Below are positions 10,117-19,876 of a stretch of 20,760 nucleotides of DNA, one piece after another. The stretch spans positions 32,485-53,244 of the forward strand of contig NMRA01000818.1 of the NCBI GenBank assembly GCA_002633005.1, given 5' to 3'. Below the pieces are notes generated by a model, which had not been told where the DNA came from, made no database searches, and saw only the letters and a list, made by a program, of their open reading frames with translations. The DNA comes from Phoronis australis (taxonomy: Eukaryota > Phoronida > Phoronidae). Each line of letters opens with the position of its first letter. Position 1 is the first letter of the stretch. Both the position numbers and the translations under genes were made by a program.

Positions 10117-10366
10117 CAGATGAGATCGGCAGGCATCCTTTCTATACAGGGAGTGGTAATGTAGGGCGGTTCATTACTTTTATATTATAGGCCCAATTAA
10201 GGGCTATTTTTTTGGTTTTTAGCTTTTTGTTTTTATTTTGTTTCTTTTTTAATATATTTTCTGGTTCTATGGCATCTGGTATTGTGCCCACTGAGACAGA
10301 TGACTGAGGATGTTAGTAAATGTGTCCGCGGCTGTTCTTCCGTACCTCTCCCACCACTATTGTCGA
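10117..10366. other. intervening DNA, nothing recognised
   Basis: Includes a T-rich low-complexity stretch at about 10207-10262. No gene or element end is assigned. Confidence 0.4.
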
Positions 10367-11040
10367 TCACGCCAGACATGGTCTTGAACCGCGTTTGATG
10401 TGTCTCCAGTAGTTTTCCACATTCTGTGTGTGGACACCAGTAACAGGATCGCCAAGGTTAAGGGAGTGGTTGACTATGTGGTGCTGGTATGGCGGCACGA
10501 CGGGAATGTTGGCGATCCTCTGGGAGTCACTCCACTGATCATTATGAATTATAGAATCTGGAGCGATCCAGCGTCTTACCAGCGGGAGCAGCGTTCTGGC
10601 ATTCCGACGGTCTACGAGTTGGATGCGCCCCAATCGCTGAGCCGGACAGTAGGCGCCGGATACCCATATGTATCTCGGGTCCATGCAGCAAGTACTAGAA
10701 ACATATGTCTCGGATATAGGTGAACCACTGCATAACGGTGCATTTGCTGATATTCAGCATCTCCGCCACGTGCACAATCTTTAATTTGTACGACCACAGC
10801 CAAAACAACCGAACTAAGGTACCCAGTGGTAGGTGTGAACGCTTGAAAAAGCGGCCGGATTGTATGGACACCTTGTGTCCCTTGTGTCGAGGACACCTCC
10901 AGACTGTACTTCCCTCCTTCTTCACCGCCGCCATCTAGTGGCCCATACACGTCACGCCAAGAAGGGGCTGGTGGCAAAGTAGCATGTGCTGTCGTAGAAA
11001 AGCCACAGTAGATTCGTGTGAATGAGTCGCGGCGACAATC
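10367..11040 (-). pseudogene. ISXO2-fold (Merlin/IS1016-like) DDE transposase relic
   Basis: The minus strand reads in family order. From about 11040: an N-terminal helix with VAFLRQHMLLC, an in-frame TAG at about 10935, then VWRCPRHKGHKVSIQSGRFF and SHLPLGTLVRLFWLWS (10695-10934). That frame ends in a stop at 10695-10697. A shifted frame (10367-10684) resumes with RYIWVSGAYC, RRNARTLLPLVRRW, DSIIHNDQWSD (second catalytic Asp) and NHSLNLGDP. It closes with GVHTQNVENYWRHIK (third acidic residue). Between the two frames about 35-40 residues normally present in the family are missing, including the EIDES-type first Asp. The copy is therefore inactive. Such transposases mobilise elements with short TIRs. 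I could not find convincing TIRs around it. Confidence 0.85.
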
Positions 11041-14000
11041 TCTTGAAACGACATGATCAATAGAGAACTATGTGCATCAATGAGGTGTGCTAAACACCAT
11101 ATGTAAGGATTTTGTTTTAAAGACGTTTCCTTGAATAATAAACACTACGAATTCCATCACAAATTCGCGATTGTTTGGGGAGACCAAGGTGGCTTCGTAC
11201 CCTTAGTTTTAGAAAGTAGTGGAAAATCAAGAAATTGCACAGATGTTCAGATTTTCGCTTGTAAAGAGGTCAGTCATCAGATTTTAGTAATATAATTACT
11301 TGAAGAAATGTTTATGGATTCCTTAGTGATACCCCTATCTCCCCTACTGCTGGGTAAAATTAAAAAGATTTTCGAAGTCCACCAATAGGTCAAGCCAGAC
11401 CACAGAAACATCATAGGCCAATCTGTCAGCACCTGTAGTCATTTGAATATATTAACTGTGTCTCTTGGATCTAGATAATGGCATGGGGACATATAAGGTG
11501 ACTGAATTCTGTCTAAAGTGCTCCACGAGTACAAGTTCATGCGTCTTGAATTTAACCTACCTCCCGACTTTCTTACATTTCACGATTTCTTGCGGACGCT
11601 GTACATCCTTTATACTGGCATGTAGCTTAAAACCTGTGTCACAAGGAATGATTTCGTGGTGCCTCCCAATGAACACTTCAAAGAGCTTTCATTTCAGCCT
11701 ACAATATACATTTTATAAGAATATGGCACTTTTGGGTGTCAACACTACAAATGTCATCTGCAAGGGTTCGCTCCCTGCTTCGTTGCAGACCTGGTTGGTA
11801 CACAGACACTAGATAAGCTACATTTTTCGTGTGGCAAACTTAGGACAAGAAACTCGCTTTCTGTGTAAAATTGGCTAATCATGGGAAATCCTCTTCAAAT
11901 TCCATTCCTATAAACCAAATGGAATTCAGGTTGACGGAATCTCCTCTAAAAGACCATCAACCCGCACTATAACCAGTGTTGGAACCTGTACACAAGTGCA
12001 AAGGCAAATGCCGCAACATGCAGGTACATGAGCGGGTATAGCCCCACTTTTTTCTCAGTGCTGCGCCACTGTAGGTTAAACTCTTTCGGCTGACAGCGAA
12101 GTTTTTTTGCTCTTTTCCAAAGGGTGTGTTAAATTTGCCTGTGCTAGCCTTTAATCGGTCTTCAAATTATGGAACGCAATCAATTGTGCAGTCTACTAAA
12201 ATTATCACTGAACCCCCGGAAAACGGGTTGAGGCCAGGACTGACATCAATTATTGACGAAAATACGTGGTGTCGTGTGGGGAGCACACTTTCTGGCGACC
12301 GCCGGGGGGCTGTGAGAGGTGAGGGCCTGACCAAAATTTATTTTCAAGGGACCTTAATTCTCGTGATAGCCGGCGTGGAAACGACATGTTGGCGCAGGTG
12401 GCACCGTTTTCTTTTTTGGTTGTGCCCGGAGGGCTGTCCCCCCTCAGTCACCCACTGCACTAACGCCCTAGCCTCTGATAAGCAACACTTACAATGGCTT
12501 CATGAACTGCGCAACACGCAACAATACGGGTGTCTGTGATGTTTGTGTACTTGTCGAAGTCATGAATGTCAGAGTAAAAGTCGATATTACTTTTGGTAGA
12601 TCAGAGCTGGCATAGAAAATTTGCTGTGAGTTTTGACCAGGGGAGGGGGCTTTTTGCATTAAACAATGGCCCCTTGTACGCACCCCGTAGCTACGCCAGT
12701 GGCCAACATGTACGTTGGTGGTTAATAAATCGTTTTTAGTTTCTGTCAAATTTGAATATGACGCCTCGTCATTGATTTTTAAGAGAACTAATTTTGACTG
12801 AACATACTGAAGTCACAGAAATGTTAAAGCACAACCTCCTTCGTGCACATGCGCTTGTGAAGTCTGTTGGCTGGAAATTGTAAACGTTGGACAATGTGAA
12901 TTCAATTTTTTCAGTGTCGTAATCATTTTCTATCCGAACAGGAGCCTCCTCTTATGTCCATGGAGTGCTCAAGCATGCATAACTATGGAACTCAGACTCG
13001 AACTCTAGATTTCTGTCTTTTCAAAATCTTTTACAATGGAATGCACCCAACACCTCAGGAGGCACGGATCAAATCTCAAAAAGAGGGGTCCCAGGAAATA
13101 GCGTTTCCCTCACTGGCGTTTTGTTGTGCTGTGTGGACGACGTGTTTTTTGGATCGTGACTCCTGAGGAGGGTTCTCTCGGCAGCCGGGGACAGCGGAAG
13201 GGCCTTATGACCCCCCTTTTAATAAAAACGTGAATGCATCACGAAGACGAGTAAAGTGGAAAGTGCAAGTGCAATTCTGAGTGAACTGGAGTTTATAACT
13301 AACAGTAACATTCGCGATACCCACAAACAGTGTCATTTTATGCATTTCACATTTCGTACGCTCTCGCCAAATCTATTTTTCGTTAAACGTAAATTGACCA
13401 GGCGATCTACCTCTTGGGATACCTCTCTACACCGATGAGTAATAAAGATTCCAAGTTTGTCCTGAATTATTTGAGGCCACAGAACGATGGCTTTGAAGTG
13501 CATGAGGAGATGGCTATTGTAACTGCATTTGCGTATACCTGGCACAGCTTTGGATACCTGTCTACCTACCAAGCCATCGCTAGATATCGGGAACTTCTGT
13601 ATCTGCTCCTTCTCGAAAGTGCGCCCATGGGATGGATTAAGCAATTGCGGGGCCCTTAGCATATGACAAAGCGCAGGTCTCCTGTTCAAATGTCATACAA
13701 TGATGAGTTCAAAGTAAAAAAAAGTACATGTACTTGTCACTGTTGAGAAGATAAGGCATAAATGAAGAAGTAATCTTGTTTCCCCTGGCGTGAACCGCCT
13801 GTAAAATGTGTGCGTGACTCAAAAGATTTTATTGCATACGTGTGAAAATTATTCTTTTTTCCATTTGTTAGAACGCTCCCCAACTACGGAAAATGAAAGA
13901 ATAAAATATTTGACTAACCGACCTACCCATCTCAGAGCAGTGAGGGTCGGGCTACGGGAACTAGAAACCAACATAATTTTCAGAATAGCTTAAAAGAGTT
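11041..14000. other. 3-kb stretch without a confident gene
   Basis: It contains a hAT-like terminus facing left at about 12683-12700 (GTAGCTACGCCAGTGG) with no partner found. A plus-strand protein-like relic at 11506-11865 is listed separately. A 137-codon plus-strand open frame at 12126-12539 and overlapping open frames on both strands at 13333-13689 resemble no family I know. The antisense frames are equally open, so I do not call genes. Confidence 0.35.
11506..11865 (+). other. possible decayed coding relic
   Basis: One plus-strand frame is open for about 118 codons except for two stops (TAG at 11623, TAA at 11716). It reads protein-like text such as SKVLHEYKFMRLEFNLPPDF, TFHDFLRTLYILYTG and RNDFVVPPNEHFKELSFQPT. 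A second frame of the same strand (11465-11812) is open without interruption for 115 codons but looks less protein-like. I cannot assign either to a family. It may be a degenerate transposon or retrogene fragment, or chance. Confidence 0.15.
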
Positions 14001-14150
14001 TGCTTGCAAAGTTTTAAAACACTTTTACGTATTCATTCGTTCGGCTATCACGAGGGCGCGTTGCCTACTCCCGAGTTTGCTAGATGGATTACTCGGATGT
14101 CCAGGGTTCACTTTCTTGGACGGGATGGTCTCCGTCCATGGTGACGGAGG
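14000..14150 (-). other. probable 3' UTR of the R2-type element
   Basis: Directly downstream (minus strand) of the endonuclease stop codon. It includes the complementary pair GACGGAG / CTCCGTC and ends somewhere near 14000 without a clear poly(A). The boundary is inferred, and no target-site duplication is identified. Confidence 0.35.
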
Positions 14151-15270
14151 TCAGAGATCCATAAAGACTTGAAGAATCCGTAAGGAGCCCCCTATCGCTA
14201 GGTTGCACCAGTACGGAACTTCAGCTCTAGGCATCTCTAGGTCTTGAAGAAGATTGTTATTGTCTTCAAACCATGCTCCTCTGGCTCCAATCACCACAGG
14301 GTAAATCGCAACGGAGTCAACTCCCAGTCTCTCTTGTAGTATGGGCTGGAGTACAGCGTACTTCTCAACCTTCTTTCTGTAGGCAGATCGAAGGGATTCA
14401 TACGAATCATACCACACAATGGTTGGATCTATAACAAGAGCGTGGCGTTGGTGGTTAACGGCTACAATGTCTGCTACTGGCGTTGACTCCTGTCCGTTGT
14501 CGTTCAGAACTGTGATGTGGGGTTCCACCTGGTTACGCATCCCCTTAGATTTGAGGAATTGCACCACCCTCCATGTGCCGAGCTATTCTATTGGCTTTCA
14601 CAGAGTGACACGCCCCAAGAATGTGACCCAGTGTCTCAATTGTCCTATGACAGCGTCGGCACCGGGAATCCCGGTTCTGTCGGCCTCTGTTAATCGCCTT
14701 GCGTGTTGGATACGTGTTAGTTCTCATTCTCAACGCACCAATAACTTCACCTTCACTGAAAAACGAATAGCCTTAAAGCCATTTGTTACTCTCCGGGCCG
14801 AAGAAGTCGGCCCCCTTACCCTGACGGCCCAATGCTGTCCACTTCTTCAGTTCAGATGATTGCCAGTTCTTACCAAGCCTGTCATCGCCATTAGCATATT
14901 TACCTTCAAGATCCTTCACCTTCTCGGAAAGCTTATTCCGAAGACAAATGGCCACCGATAACGGATCAGTTTCTTTCAGGAGCGCACTGTATCTTTCAAG
15001 AAGCAAGAGAGGGAGCTGGTAGCGGAAGCACGGAAAGCCGAGCCCTCCTCTCTTTGAAATGTAGAAGAAAGAATTGTTGATGCTATCGCTCAACTTCAGC
15101 CATGTCCTAACCCAGAACTGTACTTCTTTGTCTAACTCATTGAGGACACCAACCGCAGTATTATGAACCATACTAAGCTGATGGAATAGCTTAGGGCAGA
15201 CATAGTCTTGTTCTTTAAAGTTATGCATGACATGGAAAATGTTGCGCTCCTTTCCATTGTCCTGCATCAT
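14151..15270 (-). pseudogene. R2-type non-LTR retrotransposon, C-terminal half (thumb, CCHC, RLE endonuclease)
   Basis: On the minus strand this encodes the part of an R2-like protein that follows the RT. From 15270: the thumb/linker with WVRTWLKL, SFFYISKRGGLGFPCFRYQL and LLLERY. An in-frame TAA at 14773-14775 is followed, in the same frame, by ALRMRTNTYPTRKAINRGR. Next is the zinc knuckle CRRCHRTIETLGHILGAC (CX2CX8HX4C, 14608-14661), then RIARHME. A one-base frameshift near 14569 leads to the restriction-like endonuclease: Asp in PVADIVAV, Asp in ALVIDPTI 13 residues on, and the Lys of KKVEKY. The frame ends at TGA 14151-14153. In R2-type elements this domain nicks the target DNA to prime reverse transcription. 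About 100 or more residues from the YADD motif to the thumb are missing. The exact clade (R2, NeSL, Hero) is unresolved. Sequence below 14151 is probably the 3' UTR. Confidence 0.88.
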
Positions 15271-15314
15271 TTCTATAGCTCCTCAGTTTCCCTATGCAAT
15301 CCAACCTGCTTTGC

Positions 15315-15826
15315 TAAACTGTCACACAATCGTCTCGTCTTCTAGCGGCAACAATGATAACGATACTGTTATAATAATAATGTATTGAAGAAATAAAAAT
15401 TATGTAAGCAATAGTTACAATATAGCTCGCAAGGTTCACACGTGTTTCACGTACGTCATATGTTCTTGGAATGAAACCAACTACTAACAAAGAGTTCTGC
15501 AAGGCTCGGAATTTTCCGCGGAAACGCGGATTTCCGCTTTTTTCTTTTAGCCGTCCTTTCGAGCAGGGGCTTCGCTCCATGTCATACCTTGATTGCACCG
15601 GTTACAGTTCTTATTTGCTGACAGTAACTGATTGTTCTGAAAGAAAGCCACTGTGTCCTCCAAAGTGCGGGTCACGTGAAACACATCTCGAAGTCTAATG
15701 TTTTGAAAGTTCATTATTTCTTAATTATTTTTTAGAGATATTTGTGAGTTGACTGAGAAAATTAAGGCATTTGTGACTTGATTGAGAAAATGTCATGGCC
15801 AATTTTATAAACTGTCACATAATCGT
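15315..15826. repeat. insertion bounded by 19-bp direct repeats
   Basis: TAAACTGTCACACAATCGT (15315-15333) recurs as TAAACTGTCACATAATCGT (15808-15826), one mismatch, bracketing 474 bp. The length and near-identity fit a target-site duplication of a LINE- or SINE-type insertion. The insert contains a short ATA-rich run (about 15369-15385), the 45-bp core at 15500-15544, and a degenerate two-copy repeat around TTTGTGA(G/C)TTGA near 15739 and 15770. No gene is recognised inside. A duplication produced by repair is an alternative. Confidence 0.55.
15500..15544. repeat. 45-bp dispersed repeat core, copy 2 (CpG-intact)
   Basis: Gap-free partner of 6692-6736. This copy keeps the CpG dinucleotides and contains a nested near-palindrome around TTCCGCGGAA. 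Flanks are unrelated to those of the other copy. Confidence 0.75.
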
Positions 15827-15994
15827 TTTAATAGGGCTGCAGTGTGCAGCCATTGCCTGTTCACTGCATTTTTGTCCTGAGTACCCATGTCCTCAAAGTC
15901 ACCACTGAAAGTAATGATGTACTTCTTGATATCAAAGAAAGATGATCACATTTTGATCAATGTTCTCTTGTCTCAAATTTTGTGAATGTTGTCA

Positions 15995-17690
15995 TAGATG
16001 GCTTTTCTGATGTAAAATTTCGTTATTTGCTGTCTATGTGGTGTTGAACCCATCTCCATGGAAACTGGTTAGCACTGCTCTCTTTAAGACATCAAAGTAC
16101 TCAATTGTCCGTTTCTCTAGAGCATACTTGGATTGTAGATGTTAGTCCATCCTCATAGGAACAGTGGTACAACTGGTAAAGCCTAATCGTCAGTCTTCTT
16201 TGCTCAGGCTTAGTTTTAATTGTTAACTCAATCGTGCTCTTCTCCGTTCAGGCTTAGTCTTAAGATGGCCTCTTTGGAATGTTGCACAAGAATGGATATG
16301 GCATTGTCTTGTTCCATCAGGCTTAGGTCTTGGTTTTTAGCTCGGTCTTCATGGTCTTGTTCCATCAGGCTTAGTGTTAATTTTCAGCTCATTCATTATT
16401 GTCTTCCCCAGCCACAATTAGTCTTGCACTTTCATAGTGCTTAGTGTTAATTGTTAGCTCAATCATACTTTTTTCCGTTCAGGCTTAGTCTTAAGATGTC
16501 CTCTTTGGAATGTTGCGCATTCCAAGAATGGATATGGCATTGTCTTCTTCGATCAGGCTTAGGTCTTGGTTTTTAGCTCGGTCTTCATGGTCTTGTTCCA
16601 TCAGGCTTAGTGTTAATTTTCAGCTCATTCATTATTGTCTTCCCCAGCCACAATTAGTCTTGCACTTTCATAGTGCTTAGTGTTAATTGTTAGCTCAATC
16701 ATNNNNNNNNNNNNNNNNNNNNNNNNNNNNNNNNNNNNNNNNNNNNNNNNNNNNNNNNNNNNNNNNNNNTAGATGACTTTTCTGATATAAAATTTCGTTA
16801 TTTGCTGTCTATGTGGTGTTGAACCCATCTCCATGGAAACTGGTTAGCACTGCTCTCTTTAAGACATCAAATTACTCAATTATCCGTTTCTCTAGAGGAT
16901 GCTTGGATTGTAGATGTTGGTCCATCCTCATAGGAACAGTGGTACAACTGGTAAAACCTAATCGTCATAGTCTTCTTCGATCAGGCTTAGTGTTAATTGT
17001 TAGCTCAATCATGCTCTTCTCCGTTCAGGCTTAGTCTTAAGATGGCCTCTTTGGAATGTTGCACAAGAATGGATATGGCATTGTCTTGTTCCATCAGGCT
17101 TAGGTCTTGGTTTTTAGCTCGGTCTTCACGGTCTTGTTCCATCAGGCTTAGTGATAATTTTCAGCTCATTCATTACTGTCTTCCCCAGCCACAATTAGTC
17201 TTGCAGTTTCATAGTGCTTAGTGTTAATTGTTAGCTCAATCATGCTGTTGTCTGTTCAGACTTAGTCTTAAGATGTCCTCTTTGGAATGTTGCACATTCC
17301 AAGAATGGATATGGCATTGTCTTCTTCGATCAGGCTTAGGTCTTGCTTTTTAGCTCTGTCTTCATGGTCTTGTTCCATCGGGCTTAGTGATAATTTTCAG
17401 CTCATTCATTATTGTCCTCTCCAGCCACAATTAGTCTTGCAATTTCATAGTGCTTAGTGTTAATCGTTAGCTCAATCATGGTTTTCTCCGTTCAGGCTTA
17501 GTCTTAAGATGTCCTCTTTGGAATGTTGCGCATACCAAGAATGGATATGGCATTGTCTTCTTCGATCAGACTTAGGTCTTGGTTTTTAGCTCGGTCTTCA
17601 CGGTCTTGTTCCATCAGGCTTAGTGTTAATTTTCAGCTCATTCATTATTTTCTTCCCCAGCCACAATTAGTCTTGCACTTTCATATTGCT
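15995..17690. repeat. higher-order tandem array (about 231-236-bp monomers in 775-bp blocks)
   Basis: A block beginning TAGATG at 15995 is repeated from 16770, a 775-bp period with few differences. Each block has about 226 bp of unique lead (containing TTTCGTTATTTGCTGTC) followed by monomers. The monomer landmark TTGTTAGCTC or a variant of it occurs at 16221, 16451, 16687, 16997, 17228 and 17464, so steps are 230-236 bp. Each monomer contains degenerate sub-repeats keyed on CAGGCTTAG followed by an AGCTC-type motif every 50-90 bp. The array ends at 17690 directly against RT coding sequence. Short plus- and minus-strand open frames in it repeat with the unit and are not genes. Confidence 0.92.
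16703..16769. other. assembly gap (67 N)
   Basis: The run of N lies at the start of a third monomer in the first 775-bp block. The true length is unknown. A collapsed or unresolved part of the array is the likely cause. Confidence 0.98.
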
Positions 17691-18966
17691 ACATATGCAA
17701 AGGCAGCAACAGTGTGGCTATTGGCAGAATACCCTTGCCCTTCTCTTTCCAAAGTACAGATCAGGGAAACCATACAGAGGAGAAAGAGAACCGGTGAAAT
17801 CGGATCACCTTGTTTAACACCACGCTCCATGGGAATGTCACTTTTCCCCTTTTGCAAACTGAAATATGTCCCACTGTTGTGGTCTATATCAGCTACAATT
17901 TTTATAAAGTGCGGGTGCACTTTAAGGGGTTCGAGGCCACTGATGAGATGTGCACGCTCGACGGTGTCAAACGCTTTCGCCAAGTCCAAGACGGCCATAC
18001 AAATTTCCCCACCGTCAGATTTGACCTGGCGCAGGAGCTGTTCAACTAGGGAAGTGTTTATGGCACATCCCGGTTTATGTATAAAGCCCTTTCGCCGATC
18101 GCAAAGTGGCACCGCAGCCAGAAGTCTTCGAGCAAGAATCTTCGTGTATAGTCTCAATACAATACTCGATATCGTCAGCGGTCTCCAGTTGTCAATGTCC
18201 TCCAGGTTCTCGGTACCCTTAGGAAGAAGTATCGATCGCCCAGATTTCAAAGACTCCGGGATAACACCAATGAGGTTGACTTCTTTAACAGCATCAGAGC
18301 TACCAAAAGCATTTTGTATGTGTCATACACTAACGTTGGGTCGAGCGGACAACGACAGTCCCCTTTACCATCAAGGAGCTGTCCAGCTAAGGTTTTGTGG
18401 TTGGAATCAAAGAGAGTCTGAACTTTCTGGAAAGAAGCGGCCTTCTTTCCTTTCACTCCAGCCCCCTTTCGCCGGTTTCCAAAGCTCGGTTGTGTTGGTT
18501 TGCTCGAGGTTACTGCTGATGCCATCGTGGTGGCATGATCGGCTGCAGTAACTACGTCAGTGAAGCACTTGCAAAAGGTTTCGTATGCGGCAGCCTTAGG
18601 TTCCAAATTGTGAAGATCTTTGCCCACAGCTACACACAAGTCACGGATGTTGTCCCTCCAAGCGGCCTCGGAATTGATGTCTTGTGTCCGTTCCTTGACT
18701 GTTGTCTCCTTGTCACTTAACACGCCCCTCCTTTTCAGATCGGAGATCTTACTAGAGAGTTGCGTAGATGTTTTTCCTGGCAAGAGGCCCAGCGCCACCA
18801 GAGCTTGACACCAACGTTTCTTGCCTTCTCGCATTGCACGCAAACAGAATTCTGATAGTATATTGACTTCTTCAACTGACCAGACTGACTTCCTAGCAGT
18901 GCCCCCTTTCAGAAGACGAGCCAACGTACGCTCGGTTCGTTTTCTCACCACATCAGATAATACGTT
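17691..18966 (-). pseudogene. R2-type non-LTR retrotransposon, N-terminal half (Myb-like domain and RT up to motif C)
   Basis: The minus-strand frame opens near 18966 without an ATG, so the 5' end is truncated and the usual N-terminal zinc fingers are absent. A Myb-like segment follows (WSVEEVNILSEFCLRAM, KRWCQALVALGLLPGKT, QLSSKISDLKRRGVLS). Then comes a linker with SFQKVQTLFDSNHKTLAGQL. A frameshift near 18300 leads to IGVIPESLKSGRSILLPKG and DNWRPLTISSIVLRLYTKIL. Motif A is VLDLAKAFDTVERAHL (about 17950-18000, catalytic Asp present) and motif B is RGVKQGDPISPVLF (about 17800-17840). The final codons read AAFAY and the sequence stops one base into the Ala codon of YADD, at the junction with the tandem array. 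Motif C, which supplies two catalytic Asps, is therefore lost. The missing middle and the C-terminal half lie on the same strand beyond the array (15270-14151). The simplest reading is one element split by rearrangement, but two truncated copies remain possible. Confidence 0.9.
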
Positions 18967-19425
18967 TCACTAAATGCAAATGATACTGAGAAAAAACAGC
19001 TTTATAAATACTGCCGTCAATGGTTTCATTAATAAGGCTTTTTTAAAGAATAGACGTCGAAGTAAAAGTATTAGGATAAGGTCAATAAATTGTTTCTGTT
19101 TTTCATTGTAATATTGGTGTTATATTTTTGAATTTTTCTAATGTACAAATCTCAACTTTCTCGTTACGTTCTTACCTCATTTGAATCTGGGGTGTATTCA
19201 TCGCCAGACAAGCAAATTTTGGGGCTTGATGGGCACCACTAGAATTTAAAGAGATGTGGTTCTTCAAAAATGTCTGAATCAACTTGAAATGTTTTAAGTA
19301 TGCAAAGTAAACACACTTACATAGATGTTATGTCTAATATTAAAACTTGAATCACAAATAAAAATTAGTTGTAAGGACTACATAAATTGTGTTTGATAAT
19401 TTCGATGATATATCTGTGTGCTTAG
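18967..19425. other. AT-rich stretch, possible intron
   Basis: No gene, RNA or repeat recognised. Its right end has a pyrimidine-rich segment leading to the acceptor of the exon candidate at 19426. Confidence 0.4.
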
Positions 19426-19574
19426 TTACACTGAGATGGCATAATGAGATTTTACAAGCTGAAAATCATACATTTGGAACAACTGGTCTCCAAGCCAGAT
19501 TAGACAGGATACTTGGTCCAGTAGCAGGTGATGGCTCAATGACAGGAAGGTCAAATTTCTCACTGTGTGGCTAA
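19426..19574 (+). CDS. candidate terminal coding exon (unidentified host gene)
   Basis: A good acceptor (ATATCTGTGTGCTTAG, ending 19425) is followed by a frame (TT|ACA) open for 48 codons to a TAA at 19572-19574. The peptide is convincing: LRWHNEILQAENHTFGTTGL, then QARLDRILGPVAGDGSMTGR and SNFSLCG. It has a short coiled-coil-like helix (EILQAEN...LQARLDRIL) and a Gly/Ser-rich tail. The frame is also open upstream of the acceptor to an ATG-like start near 19389, so a retained small ORF is possible. The product is not recognised. No clear polyadenylation signal is seen before the R2-type fragment 50 bp downstream. If real, the host gene is on the plus strand and the R2-type sequences lie antisense in its introns. 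Confidence 0.4.
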
Positions 19575-19623
19575 AATGAAAACACAGTTTCTGTTAGCCA
19601 TTTCATTTATGGTTCCAGTGTAA

Positions 19624-19799
19624 TTAGAGATTCTTAAAGACTTGAAGAATACGCAAGGAGCCCCCTATTGCTAGGTTGCACCAGTACGGAACTTCAGCTT
19701 TAGATATCTCTAGGTTTTGAAGAAGGATGTTATTGTCCTCTAACAATGCTCCTCTGTCCCCAGTCACCACTGGATAAGTCTCAACGGTGTAAACTCCCA
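19624..19799 (-). pseudogene. second R2-type endonuclease fragment (divergent copy)
   Basis: The minus strand encodes the last 57 or so residues of the same endonuclease as 14151-14330: YPVV, RGAL, EDNN, then AEVPYWCNLAIGGSLRILQV and a stop. It is open throughout, ends at the same position as the other copy, and differs at roughly a quarter of residues (for example VFKNL instead of VFMDL). The 3' UTR does not match the first copy. Its upstream end fuses to a tandem-array piece at 19797-19800, with CCA shared between the two sources. Confidence 0.85.
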
Positions 19800-19876
19800 T
19801 CAGGCTTAGTGTTAATTTTCAGGTCACTCATTATCGTCTTCTCCAGTCACAATTAGTCTTGCAGCTTCATAGTGCT
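19797..19876. repeat. single detached piece of the tandem array (about 80 bp)
   Basis: It matches the final sub-unit of the 231-236-bp monomer, from CATCAGGCTTAGTGTTAATT to CTTCATAGTGCT, with scattered substitutions. The end at TGCT (19876) is the same monomer position at which the main array ends at 17690. Confidence 0.85.

Noticed and set aside
12126-12539. 137-codon plus-strand open frame
   Set aside because: Composition is irregular, there are no motifs, and an orphan transposon terminus lies nearby. It is most likely non-coding.
13333-13689. 118-codon minus-strand frame overlapping an 81-codon plus-strand frame
   Set aside because: Both strands are open over the same bases, neither shows domain-like sequence, and no splice or start context decides between them.
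13660-13705. tRNA-like B box (CTGTTCAAATGTC) suggesting a tRNA or SINE
   Set aside because: The match to GGTTCRANNCC is partial and there is no matching A box or cloverleaf at the right distance.
16220-17221. Two nearly identical 74-codon plus-strand frames (16220-16444, 16997-17221)
   Set aside because: They repeat because the tandem monomer repeats. Their similarity reflects the array, not protein conservation.
17523-18551. 342-codon plus-strand open frame, the longest in the window
   Set aside because: It is antisense to clear RT and linker coding sequence and its first part runs through the tandem array. Its peptide is Ser/Arg/Leu-rich with no family character.
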